DNA of 64,000 bases from Lacrimispora xylanisolvens (GTDB lineage: Bacteria; Bacillota; Clostridia; Lachnospirales; Lachnospiraceae), in assembly GCA_017084465.1 (NCBI GenBank), contig CP070896.1:1364001-1428000 (forward strand). Direction: 5' to 3'. The notes below the pieces were generated by a model. That model searched no databases. It had not been told where the DNA came from and saw only the letters and a program-made list of their open reading frames with translations. How positions within the stretch are numbered: the first letter of the stretch is position 1; each line of letters starts with the position of its first letter. The translations under genes were made by a program, and so were the position numbers. Shown here in pieces: positions 21,011 to 30,373 of this stretch.

Positions 21011-21198
21011 AACTTTTCACCCTTCCCTTTCGTTGACTTTATATTATAACCGTATGTTATCACCGTTACTGGTCTTTTGAAATCTTGTGAACATTATTAA
21101 AACCTTATGTAAGTAAAGAAAACCGATTTCATAATACCGATAACCGTTGATTTTCCAGCCTGTTTCTAATACAATAGATTCATTGGAGGAAGTACTAC
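21011..21198. promoter_or_regulatory. Divergent promoter region of the malate operon and its two-component system
   Basis: On the minus strand TATAAT at 21043-21048 lies about 33 bp before the malic enzyme start but lacks a good -35 box, as expected for an activated promoter. The sequence ATAACCGT occurs twice (about 21046 and 21142), and ACCGAT occurs twice at about 21122-21143. These repeats are candidates for binding the response regulator. On the plus strand TACAAT precedes the kinase gene. Confidence 0.5.
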
Positions 21199-22816
21199 AT
21201 GAAAGAAAAACCATTGGAACACCAGATCTACGTCTCTCAGATTTTCAGCATAACTCTTGCTATCTTACTGACTTTAGGCGTGTCACTTCATTATAATCTG
21301 GTCACAAAAAAGTAATTCTCTGGACATGAACATAAAAAATGCTGGTATTTTTATATCCGGTATGCCTGAAGTCGCTGATATATTAAAAAAGGGGCAGCCC
21401 TCTGCGGCCTTTAATAAACGCATGGATCTGCTGGTTAAAGAACTGGACTATATTGATGTGGTTACCATCTGTAATAAAGACAGCATCCGCTTTTATCATA
21501 ATAATAAGTCACTGATCGGAAAAACCTTTGTAGGAGGTGACGAGGCTGCCATATTAAACGGTGCTGCCCCATACATCACAAACGGAAAAGGTACTTTAGG
21601 AAACCAGCGCCGTGCTTTTTTTTCCATAAAAAATGAACAGGATGAAATCATTGGTTTTGTTATGGTTTCTGTACTGACTGCCAGCATTTCCCAGCTGACC
21701 AGAAATATTCTGCTTGTTTTTCTGCTTCTGGCACTGATGCTGCTTTCCATTGGCTTTATTGTTTCCGAATTGCTGTATAGCCGTCTGAAAAAAATACTCC
21801 TGGGTTATAAACCGGAAGAATTCCGTAAAATTCATATTGAAAGGAAGGAAGTACTGGATGCCCTGGAAGAAGGAATCTTTGCCATCAATACCGAAGGCGA
21901 ACTGATCCTTATCAATGAATCGGCAAAGAAAATACTTGATCTGGACACCATGCCGGAGTACGGAACAAAGCTGACGGAGCTTTATCCGGAAACGAAACTT
22001 CCCCATGTCTTAAAGACAGGTTTGCCAGAATACAATATCAGCCTTATGATAAATGGCAAACACATCATGTCAAACCGGATTCCTATTATGGAAAATGGAA
22101 AAACAGCAGGAGCCGTATCCATTTTCCGCAATAAGACGGAATACACCCGTCTGGCAGAAGAACTGACCGGAGCCCGTTACATGGTGGAAACACTCCGCGC
22201 CTTAAACCATGAATTTAAAAATAAGCTTCATATCATCCTAGGTTTTATTGAGATGGGACAGCCAAAAAAAGTGACTGATTTTATCATCAATACAAGCATG
22301 GCATCTACGCTTGCAGTCAGCGAGGTGACGAAGCAGATCCAGGTCTCCAGCATTGCAGCACTTTTAATTGGTAAGATTATCCGTGCAGGGGAACTTGGTA
22401 TCCGTCTCACCATCAAGCCTGACAGTTCCTGTGTGGAATCAGAGCTTCACCTGCCAGTGGATTTATACATTACCATTCTGGGTAATCTGATTGAAAATGC
22501 AATTGAAGAGTTAAATGACATAAGCTGTGATATTAAAGAAATTGAAGTAGGAATTAATATATGGCAATCTGGAAGTATCCTTTCAGTCGATGACACAGGA
22601 AAGGGAATCCCCGCCGATCTTCAGGATCATATATTTGAAAAAGGATTTTCCACCAAAGGAGACGGACGAGGGTCCGGTATGTTCCTGATCAAGGAACTGG
22701 TGGACCAGCATCACGGTATCATTGAGATGGAATCGGAAGAAAATACAGGTACTTCATTTACTATCACCTTTACAGAGGAGGAGCATCATGTATCAGGTAA
22801 TAATTATAGAGGATGA
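21199..22816 (+). CDS. CitA/DcuS-type sensor histidine kinase (one frameshift)
   Basis: About 538 residues. A first membrane helix (IFSITLAILLTLGVSLHY) is followed by a ~130-residue external domain of the single-Cache type used for di- and tricarboxylates. A second helix (LLVFLLLALMLLSIGFIV) and a PAS domain (EALEEGIFAINTEGELILIN region) come next. The SpoOB-like dimerisation helix holds the phospho-histidine in LNHEFKNKLH, and the ATPase domain has NLIENAIEEL, DDTGKGIP and GRGSGMFLIKEL. An extra A near 21312 shifts the frame after VTK. GGAGG lies 9 nt before the ATG. It probably senses malate and drives the divergent transport/malic-enzyme operon. Confidence 0.88.
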
Positions 22817-23468
22817 CCCCATGGTAGCTTCTATTAACAGACAATATGTGGAATTAAACAAATATCTAAAGGTAACCGGCCAGTTTTCCAACGGAAAAGA
22901 TGCTCTTAATTATTTAAAGGACCATACCGCAGATCTGGCAATTATGGATGTCTACATGCCGGTTATGGGAGGAGTAGAACTTCTTACTGAGATACGAAAG
23001 CTGCATAAGCACATCGATGTCATTATGGTTACTGCTGCTACTGATGCATCTCATGTAAAGAAGCTGCTGGGCCTTGGAGTCATTGATTATCTGGTAAAGC
23101 CTTTTGAATATATTCGTTTTAATCACGCACTGGCACGGTTTATGGAACATCAGGAACTGCTTAAGCAGGAGACTTTCTCTCAGGAACAGCTGGATTCCCT
23201 GTTTGAGGTATCTGCTGGCACTGCTTCCCAGCAGGAGGTTCTTCGAAAGGGTCTTCAGGAAAAAACTCTGGATACCATTTTATCCTTTATGAGAGAACAT
23301 CCTGCAGATTCATTCTCCAGCGAAACCGTTGCAGAGGAGGTTCATTTATCAAGGGTAACCGTACGCAGATATATGAATTATCTATTGGACAAAAAACAAA
23401 TTGTCAGTGACATCGATTATACTACTGGTGGGCGGCCATCGATTATTTACCGGTATGTAAAAGAATAA
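22788..23468 (+). CDS. CitB/DcuR-type response regulator
   Basis: 226 residues. The receiver domain has the acidic pair in IIEDD, the phospho-acceptor Asp54 in IMDVYMP, and the conserved Lys in LVKPFEY. The C-terminal part is a winged-helix/HTH typical of the CitB group (VAEEVHLSRVTVRRYMNYL). The ATG at 22788 is chosen because AGAGGAGG precedes it and the protein then starts at the receiver fold. It overlaps the kinase gene by 29 bp, implying coupled translation. Likely targets are the malate operon and perhaps the nearby TRAP-type binding protein gene. Confidence 0.9.
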   Translation: MYQVIIIEDDPMVASINRQYVELNKYLKVTGQFSNGKDALNYLKDHTADLAIMDVYMPVMGGVELLTEIRKLHKHIDVIMVTAATDASHVKKLLGLGVIDYLVKPFEYIRFNHALARFMEHQELLKQETFSQEQLDSLFEVSAGTASQQEVLRKGLQEKTLDTILSFMREHPADSFSSETVAEEVHLSRVTVRRYMNYLLDKKQIVSDIDYTTGGRPSIIYRYVKE

Positions 23469-23497
23469 CAGGTGAATTTTTTCACCTGTTATTCTTT
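23460..23497. terminator. Bidirectional terminator between the response regulator and the DctP gene
   Basis: A 17-bp perfect stem with a 4-nt loop overlaps both convergent stop codons. T-rich sequence follows on each strand. Confidence 0.9.
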
Positions 23498-24636
23498 ATT
23501 TTTGAATATCTATGATTTTATATAACCATCTTTCAAGTCCCGGTGTAAAGCTGACCCGGACGATTTCTTCATCTTTTCTGGCTTCATCCTCTTCATTTTG
23601 AGTCAGAGGAATCACTGTTACTCCCTTATCCACCATCTCTTTTTTCAGTTTCTCTTCTACAGAAACAATTTCTTTCTTGTTCCATTCCGAAGCCATTTTA
23701 CCTGCCTCTCTTAAAAGATTCTGGTCTTCTTTGCTTAATGTGTTCCATTTTCGTTCTGACATCATAATAATTCCAGGGCTGAAAACGTGTCCACTTAAAA
23801 GATAATAAGGGGCAACCTCATAAAATCGGTTGGAAAGATACCCCGGGAATGGGATTTTCAGCCCCTTCCACATCACCATTTACCAAAGCATTATATAAAT
23901 CTTCATAGCGCATGGGAATGGGCTGTGCTCCCAGCGCAGATATGGTATCCATCATAAGAACGGATTCCGGGACTCTGATTCTTTTATTTTTCAAATCGGC
24001 AAGGTTTTTAATGGGCTCTGTTGTAAAAATATTCCTGGCACCCTCATCTGTATAGAAAAGACCTACCATATTGGCGCCAATCTCCTGTCCTTCATTTAGA
24101 AATGCCCTGCCAAGCTCCTTATTGTCTAAAACCTTCCACATCCCTTCCCTGCTTTTAAAAATATAGGGAAGACCAAACAGATTCAGCTTTTTAAACCCAT
24201 ACCCAGTCAGTACATTGGTATTAATACGGTACAAATCAAGCAATCCATTCCCAGTCTTTAATGAATTAAGAGATGTTTTCTCATCTCCCAGAACTGCCCC
24301 TGGAAATATATCAACTTTAATTCTTCCATCAGATAACTCATATACGTATTCTGCGAACTTTTCTGCAACTTTCGTATCAATATTCCCTTCAGGGTTTACT
24401 TCTCCATACTTTAAGACCAGCTCCGGCACCGACGGAGTTGCCCTTACTGCTGCTTTTGTGGCTGCAGTGGATGTAGTGGCAGTGGCTGCCTTTGCTGTGG
24501 CCTGGGCTGCCTCTGCTTCTTCCGCCTTTGTTTCTGCGGAAGCTTTGCTGCTTTCTTTTACAGCGATACCGGAACCACAACCATTCAGACACAGGATCAT
24601 TGCAGTAATAAATAGGAAAGCCAGTGGTTTCTTCAT
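23496..24636 (-). CDS. TRAP-type dicarboxylate transporter solute-binding lipoprotein, DctP family (one frameshift)
   Basis: About 379 residues. A lipoprotein signal (FLFITAMILCLNGCGSG, with Cys as the anchor) is followed by a long Ala/Thr/Glu-rich linker, then a DctP-type binding fold. Landmarks are VAEKFAEYVYELSDGRIKVDIFPGAVLGDE, the LADLKNKRIRVPES motif with the carboxylate-binding Arg, and GDVEGAENP. A one-base shift near 23850 splits the gene. No TRAP permease (DctQM) lies alongside. It may therefore feed a distant permease or act as an extracytoplasmic co-sensor for the adjacent two-component system; the second idea is inference. Confidence 0.82.
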
Positions 24637-24710
24637 AATCGCTCCTCCTGTTTGTTTCAAAAAACTTTTCTGTTTCATTATGCCCAGAAGTTTGTATTTC
24701 AATTAAAAAA

Positions 24711-24749
24711 ATTCTGCCAGGAAGCTGATCAAATTGTTCCTGGCAGAAT
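24711..24749 (-). terminator. Terminator after recQ
   Basis: ATTCTGCCAGGAA pairs with TTCCTGGCAGAAT, a 13-bp perfect stem. On the minus strand a run of T follows. It lies just past the recQ stop. Confidence 0.9.
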
Positions 24750-24752
24750 TTA

Positions 24753-26584
24753 TTATTTTAAAATTTCTAAAAATCTTTCTCCATATTTATCGTATTTAAA
24801 TGTTCCCACACCGGACACCAGAAGCATCTCTTCCCGGTTCTTCGGTTTTTGCACCGACATATGGATCAGGGTTTTATCGGAAAATACAATATAGGGCGGT
24901 ACTTTTTCCTCTTTGGCTATTTTAAGGCGGAGTGTTCTTAATTTTTCAAACAGTTCTTCGTCTGCATTAGAAAGATCCAGTGCCGATGAACTGCCCTTCT
25001 TTGCCTTACGATTTTCTTTTCTCTCTGAAATAACAGCTTCCTCTTTTGCCATCTTCATGAGAATGGTTTCTTCTTCGTTTAAAACAGCACCTGCCTTTTG
25101 CGTCAGCTTTACAATGGCATATTCATCGTTGGTAACAGAAAGATACTCCTTTAAAAGAAGATGATTCATGACCTGCCTCAGCTTGTATACAGGAACTTTT
25201 GATAATACTGCATAATGGGGGTTTTCATTCATACCGTAATTCCTGATCTTAGCCGTATTGGCACCATGCAGAGTATCCATAATTACGTTAGCACCATACC
25301 GCTGTCTGCTGGTTTCCGTACATCCAATCATGGCTTTTGCAATATCCGTCACATCCACAGTCTCAAATCCGGTTAAGCAGTTGGAACAATTCCCACAGTA
25401 ATTTTCCTTATACTCTCCAAAATAGCGGAGTATGTAATCCCTCAGGCAATCGTTGGTAAAACAGTAATAGGTCATTTTTTTCAGCCGTTCTCTGTCCCGT
25501 TCTTCCACAAGCTTTCGGGTGATGGGATCAAGCTCCTGATTATCCTGATTGCTTTCAATAAACATCTGATTGGTAATTACATCCTGACCACCATAAAGAA
25601 GCAGGCATTCTCCCGGCTCCCCGTCTCTGGAACAGCGTCCCACTTCCTGATAATAGGACTCCAGATTCTTTGGCATATTATAATGAATGACATAGCGGAC
25701 ATTTGACTTATCGATGCCCATTCCAAAGGCATTGGTAGCCACCATAATAAGACTCTTGTCATAAATAAAATCATCCTGATTGGTTCTGCGCTCTGCATCA
25801 CTTAGTCCTGCATGATACCTGGTTGCAGAAAATCCCTCTTTGTTTAATTTCCCACAAACTTCCTCAACCATCTTTCTGGTGAGACAATAGATGATTCCAC
25901 ACTGTCCGGGGTGTCTCTCCACAAAATTTTTCATGGTGGCATACTTATCCTTAGGAGACTGCACACTTAAATAAAGATTAGGCCTGTCATAACCAGTTGA
26001 TACAACAGCCGGATCCTGAAGCATTAAAATGTCAATAATATCTTCACGAACCTCCTTTGTCGCCGTAGCAGTAAAAGCACTGATAACAGGTCGTTTTGGA
26101 AGTTTCGATAAAATCAACAATCTTTAAATAGCTGGGTCTGAAGTCCTGTCCCCACTGGGATACGCAATGAGCTTCGTCCACTGCCACCATGGAAATCCGG
26201 ACGTTTAAGCAAAAATCCAAAAATTCTTCGGTCAAAAGCCGTTCCGGTGCAACGTAAATAATGGGATAGCGCCCTTCCCGTGCATAAGCGAGGGCTTTTT
26301 ATATACTGACTTGAACTTAAAGAACTGTTAAGATATGCGGCGTGAATGCCTGCCTGATTGAGTGAAGCGACCTGATCTTTCATCAGGGAAATCAAAGGGG
26401 AAATAACTAAAGTAATTCCTTCTGTCATAAGGGCTGGAACCTGAAAGCAAAGAGACTTACCTGAACCAGTCGGCATAATCCCCATGGCATCTCTCCCTGC
26501 CAGAATGCTGTCAATCAGTATTTCCTGCCCTTCCCGGAAACTGTCGTAACCGAAATAGTGCCTGAGTACTTGATGTTTATCCAT
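24753..26584 (-). CDS. recQ: ATP-dependent DNA helicase RecQ (two frameshifts)
   Basis: About 610 residues. The helicase core has the Q-motif start [11 protein letters not shown], Walker [13 protein letters not shown], box [23 protein letters not shown], and [20 protein letters not shown] with the Arg-finger motif [10 protein letters not shown]. Zinc-binding cysteines follow in the RecQ-Ct domain (C in [12 protein letters not shown] and CGNCSNC). An HRDC domain closes the protein ([22 protein letters not shown]). One-base shifts fall near 26297 and 26110. It unwinds forked DNA in recombinational repair and stands as a single gene. Confidence 0.92.
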
Positions 26585-26708
26585 GTATCGTATTTTTGTG
26601 CTCCTTTTTCTATATTTGTTTCATTATTTTCATTATAACATCATACGCCTGATTTTTCCAGTTAACAGGTTCTTAAATTTTAATTGTTCCATATCTTCGA
26701 AAGAAAAA

Positions 26709-26733
26709 AGCGGGGAATTCATTCCGCCGCTTC
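26709..26733 (-). terminator. Terminator downstream of a small membrane-protein gene
   Basis: AGCGG-GGAAT pairs with ATTCC-CCGCT, and on the minus strand TTTTTT follows. It supports transcription of the short gene at 26845-27015. Confidence 0.7.
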
Positions 26734-26844
26734 TTTCTTTTGTTGTTTTTCCGATCATTTATAATGATTGAAATCACAGTTTTTCATACTTGTCTGATTG
26801 CATATGATATTGATATTCCAAAACTGAACTGTAAATATTGTATC

Positions 26845-27015
26845 TTACACGAACAGCGCCAGTAATATGTAACCAAAACCAAAAACCAGAAAAAAGCCCC
26901 CTAAAACTTTAATCATTATTTTGGATTTGGCTGCCGGAAAAATTTCAAGAAATTTTTCGTATGGCATAAATACCAGAAGCAACCCAATTACGATAAATGC
27001 TATTGCTGTAAAAAT
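26845..27015 (-). CDS. Small two-helix membrane protein with non-canonical start
   Basis: A 56-residue frame, too short for usual cut-offs. It has two hydrophobic helices (FTAIAFIVIGLLLVFMPY and GGFFLVFGFGYILLALFV) around a short charged loop (EKFLEIFPAAKSK). GGAGG lies 7 nt before an ATT codon; no ATG, GTG or TTG is in frame at that place. The start may be a rare ATT, or the base may be misread. A terminator on the same strand follows at 26709. Function unknown. Confidence 0.5.
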   Translation of the reverse strand: MFTAIAFIVIGLLLVFMPYEKFLEIFPAAKSKIMIKVLGGFFLVFGFGYILLALFV

Positions 27016-27143
27016 CGTATCTCCTCCCTTCCTGTTTCCATTGAGGAGATTATACTACAAAAGTCTGCATTTTTTTCGTTCATGTAATATTTAGCGCTCT
27101 ACATGTAATTTTTGGTAAAATATGGATTTGTTTTGGGCCGGAT

Positions 27144-29144
27144 TTAGATTTTTCCAATCAATTCTTTCTGACTTCCATCACGAAGAAAAACAGGAATTTG
27201 ATCAATATCTGCAGTCTGATGAACAATTTGTCCTCCTTCGTATTTTGTTCCATCGTAAATCAGGGTCCAGCATGCTCCGCGAGGCAGATACACATCCCTT
27301 TCGTATGTATTCTCGTAAAGAATTGGCGCTGCCAGAATATCAGAACCAAACATATACTGGTCGGTGAGATCCCAGCACATCTCATCCTGGGGGAATTCAT
27401 AGAACATGGTACGCATGACTGGTTTACCAAATTCATGGGCTTCATTCATTAATTTTCGTAAATACGGCCGCATAGCTTCTCTGAACTGTATGTATTTTTC
27501 TAAAATAGGTGTGTTTTCTTCTCCGAAGCTCCATATTTCATTATCTGCTCCAGTTGGCATTGATGGGGAGCCGTCTGCGTGATTAACCGGCTTTGATGGA
27601 CTCCGGTCCCCATGAAGCCGCATAACCGGGCAGAACGTTCCCCACTGGAACCAGCGAACGAACAGCTGCTGGAAAGAAGGATCTGTGGGATCGCCGCCCA
27701 TGAATCCTCCGATGTCAGTTGTCCACCAGGGAATTCCGGCTATTCCCATATTCAGACCTGCACAAAGCTGTTCTCTCAACGTCTTCCAATCGCTGTGAAT
27801 ATCCCCGGACCATACCAGTGCGCCATAGCGCTGGCTGCCTGCCCAGGCACAGCGCAGCAGATTAACCGCTGTATCCATACCGGCAGCGATCTGACCGTCA
27901 TAGAAGGTTTTTGCGTAGAGCTGGGGATAAATATTTCCGATCTGATTAACGGGTCCCATATAGTAACGGTAATTGTCATATTCATATGTGGAGAATTCCG
28001 GCTCGGCCTCATCAAGCCAGAAGGTTTTAATTCCATAGTCATAATAATTCTTTCTGCATAAGTTCCATACATATTCTCTGGCTTTTGGATTGGTCGCATC
28101 AAAGAATGCATTCTCTCCCTGGAACCGCATTGCAATGGGAACTCCACGCTCTGATTTTACAAGCAGTCCTTTCTGTTTCATTTCCTCATAATTTTCACTG
28201 GTTAGATTCACCTGTGGCCAGATGGAAACCATCAGCTCCATTCCATAACTGTTTAATTCCTCTACCATCGCTTTTGGATCGGGGAAATCATTTTCATCAA
28301 AACGGTAGTCGCCGCACTTCGGCCAGTGGTAGAAATCAACCACGATCACGTCTACCGGAATTCCTCTTTTATGATATTCTCTGGCAACGTTTAAAAGTTC
28401 TTCCTGATTCCAGTATCTTAACTTGCACTGCCAGAATCCAAGACCATGTTCCGGCATGGGAGGAGGTGTTCCGGTGGCTTTGGCATAGGCTCCCACGATT
28501 TCTTCGGGGGTATCCCCTGCGGTGATCCAGTAATCCATCTGCCTGGTGCTTTCCGCATACCACTGGGTAATATTCTTTCCAAAGGAGGCAGTTCCTACTG
28601 CAGGATTATGCCAGAAAAAGCCATATCCTTTATCGGAAAGTACAAACGGTACAGAGGCCTGGGAGTTTCTGTGGGCAAGCTCTAAAATGCAGTTCTTAAT
28701 GTTTAAGACTTCCTGCTGATACTGACCCATTCCGTACAGCCGTTCCGACTGGTCGGATGCAAATGTGACCGTCAGCTCATAGTCACCTCCCAGTCTTGGT
28801 TTGAAATCTCTGGTCTTTTTATTAAGGGCTCCCCCGGCCTTTTCTTCCTCCAGAAGAAGTTCTCCCTTCTGGTTAAAAAAGCTTACCCTGCATCTTTTGT
28901 GCCAGTCGTCTACTGATAAAACTGCGGTGATTGTTCCGTTGGTAATTGAGCCGTTAAACTCATCTTTTATTATGATTGCGACTGATGTAAATGGTGCTGG
29001 AAGAAGTGCGTAATCTGTATCTTTGATATCCCCCATCATCACGGCTCGCACCCGCAGGGAGTTTAGTCCCCACGGCTCTATACGGAGGGTTTCCCCGTCA
29101 TTTTCAAAAATAATAGCTCCCTGATCTTCTCTGATATAATTCAT
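27144..29144 (-). CDS. Glycoside hydrolase family 31 (alpha-xylosidase/alpha-glucosidase type)
   Basis: 666 residues, unbroken. The (beta/alpha)8 barrel has the nucleophile motif FWLDEAEPE and the acid/base region LVWSGDIHSDW, with GIPWWTTDIGGF and CPVMRLHGDRSP around the active site. The N-terminal beta-sandwich precedes VPFVLSDKGYGFFWHNP. These features match the YicI-like GH31 branch that acts on alpha-xylosides or alpha-glucosides. No signal peptide is seen, so it should be intracellular. The ATG at 29144 has GAAAGGGG upstream, whereas the in-frame ATG at 29174 has no such site. The AraC-type gene next to it is a likely regulator. Confidence 0.9.
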   Translation of the reverse strand: MNYIREDQGAIIFENDGETLRIEPWGLNSLRVRAVMMGDIKDTDYALLPAPFTSVAIIIKDEFNGSITNGTITAVLSVDDWHKRCRVSFFNQKGELLLEEEKAGGALNKKTRDFKPRLGGDYELTVTFASDQSERLYGMGQYQQEVLNIKNCILELAHRNSQASVPFVLSDKGYGFFWHNPAVGTASFGKNITQWYAESTRQMDYWITAGDTPEEIVGAYAKATGTPPPMPEHGLGFWQCKLRYWNQEELLNVAREYHKRGIPVDVIVVDFYHWPKCGDYRFDENDFPDPKAMVEELNSYGMELMVSIWPQVNLTSENYEEMKQKGLLVKSERGVPIAMRFQGENAFFDATNPKAREYVWNLCRKNYYDYGIKTFWLDEAEPEFSTYEYDNYRYYMGPVNQIGNIYPQLYAKTFYDGQIAAGMDTAVNLLRCAWAGSQRYGALVWSGDIHSDWKTLREQLCAGLNMGIAGIPWWTTDIGGFMGGDPTDPSFQQLFVRWFQWGTFCPVMRLHGDRSPSKPVNHADGSPSMPTGADNEIWSFGEENTPILEKYIQFREAMRPYLRKLMNEAHEFGKPVMRTMFYEFPQDEMCWDLTDQYMFGSDILAAPILYENTYERDVYLPRGACWTLIYDGTKYEGGQIVHQTADIDQIPVFLRDGSQKELIGKI

Positions 29145-29265
29145 GCCTTTTATACCCCTTTCTTTCGGATTCATACTATTATTTTAGTTGTATGCACGTG
29201 AAGTTACCCTGTTTTTATTGACCTGTTTTATTAAAAAAATGACTTTATAGGGGAGGGGATAATAA

Positions 29266-29303
29266 AGGAGAGGGGCTCCGTAAATGATTGGGGCTCCTCT
29301 CCT
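29266..29303 (-). terminator. Terminator of the AraC-type regulator gene
   Basis: AGGAGAGG pairs with CCTCTCCT, with further weak pairs inside. It lies 22 bp past the regulator stop. A near copy is found in the remnant at 46004. Confidence 0.6.
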
Positions 29304-29324
29304 TGTGGGATGGGTGCAATGTGA

Positions 29325-30287
29325 TTAAATATTGACTTTTTTCCGGTATTTTGTGGGAATCATATGATAATGCTTCTTAAAACTGACTGTAAAGTAACTG
29401 GAATTGGAAAAGCCGGTGCGGATTGCAATCTCTTCCATACCAAGGTGTGTGGTGCGAACCAGATTTTCAGCTTCCCTCAGCCGCGCATGAGTCAGGTACT
29501 CATGAAAGGTCATGTGAAATGCATGTTTAAAGTAGCGGCAAAAATACCCTTTGCTCATGGAAACGTGCTTTGCTGCGTCACTTAGTTCGATTCTGTTTGT
29601 GTAATTCTCTGTTATGTAATGATTGATGTTTTTCATAAATAAGCCGATTCCTGAATCGGTCTGTTCCTGGGTTTGTGTTATTTTTCCGCTTTTTACTACT
29701 TCATAGAAAAATTCCAGTATTCTGGCTTTTAAAAGCAGTTCAAATCCCTTTTGGCCATTTTCATATATGGCGTATGCTTCATTTAAAAGTTGATACAGTA
29801 TTTCACTCTCCTGCTGTTCGGATGCCAGAAAGATATAAGGTCCGGTTGTTACGGAAAATAGCGGATCAATGTAATTTTGCCTGATGACGTCATTTTCCAT
29901 ACTGCCAACGAACTCGTAGCTGAATAGGATTGTCCGGTAGATGAGGTCTTCTTTTAGAAAATCGTTGGAGCCATGGATTCTGTCTGGGCGTATTAACAGA
30001 ACGTCACCTTCATGAACTTGAATCTCTTCATTTTCTATGCTGATTCTGGCAGTTCCTTTGCATACCCAGAATAGCTCCAGTTCCCTGTGACAGTGGAAAT
30101 ATAGGGGAGGCTCCTGGCCCAGACCTACCAGACCTCCAAAGTTCTCTCCGTTCATAATGTAGGTATGAGAGGTTTTTCCTTCCCTTAGCCTGATATCGGT
30201 TTCGTGGGTGCTGAATGGAAAGAAGGCGTTTCCGTGCTGGATTGGCTCTTTGTATTTTGATCTTCTGGTTGATTCCATGAGGTCCAT
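29325..30287 (-). CDS. AraC-family transcriptional regulator with cupin sensor domain
   Basis: 320 residues. The N-terminal half is an AraC-type cupin (LYFHCHRELELFWVCKGTARI and VHEGDVLLIRPDRIHGS), which usually binds a sugar. The C-terminal 100 residues carry two helix-turn-helix units (LSDAAKHVSMSKGYFCRYFK and MEEIAIRTGFSNSSYFTVSF). It precedes the GH31 gene on the same strand, about 150 bp apart with a terminator-like hairpin between. It therefore probably controls that gene in response to an oligosaccharide. Confidence 0.88.
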   Translation of the reverse strand: MDLMESTRRSKYKEPIQHGNAFFPFSTHETDIRLREGKTSHTYIMNGENFGGLVGLGQEPPLYFHCHRELELFWVCKGTARISIENEEIQVHEGDVLLIRPDRIHGSNDFLKEDLIYRTILFSYEFVGSMENDVIRQNYIDPLFSVTTGPYIFLASEQQESEILYQLLNEAYAIYENGQKGFELLLKARILEFFYEVVKSGKITQTQEQTDSGIGLFMKNINHYITENYTNRIELSDAAKHVSMSKGYFCRYFKHAFHMTFHEYLTHARLREAENLVRTTHLGMEEIAIRTGFSNSSYFTVSFKKHYHMIPTKYRKKVNI

Positions 30288-30373
30288 CTGGTTTGTCCAC
30301 TCCCCCTTTCTGTTTTTTAATACTTCAATGGATATGACAGTTTTGAATAATTATAACATATCTTTGTAGCTTA

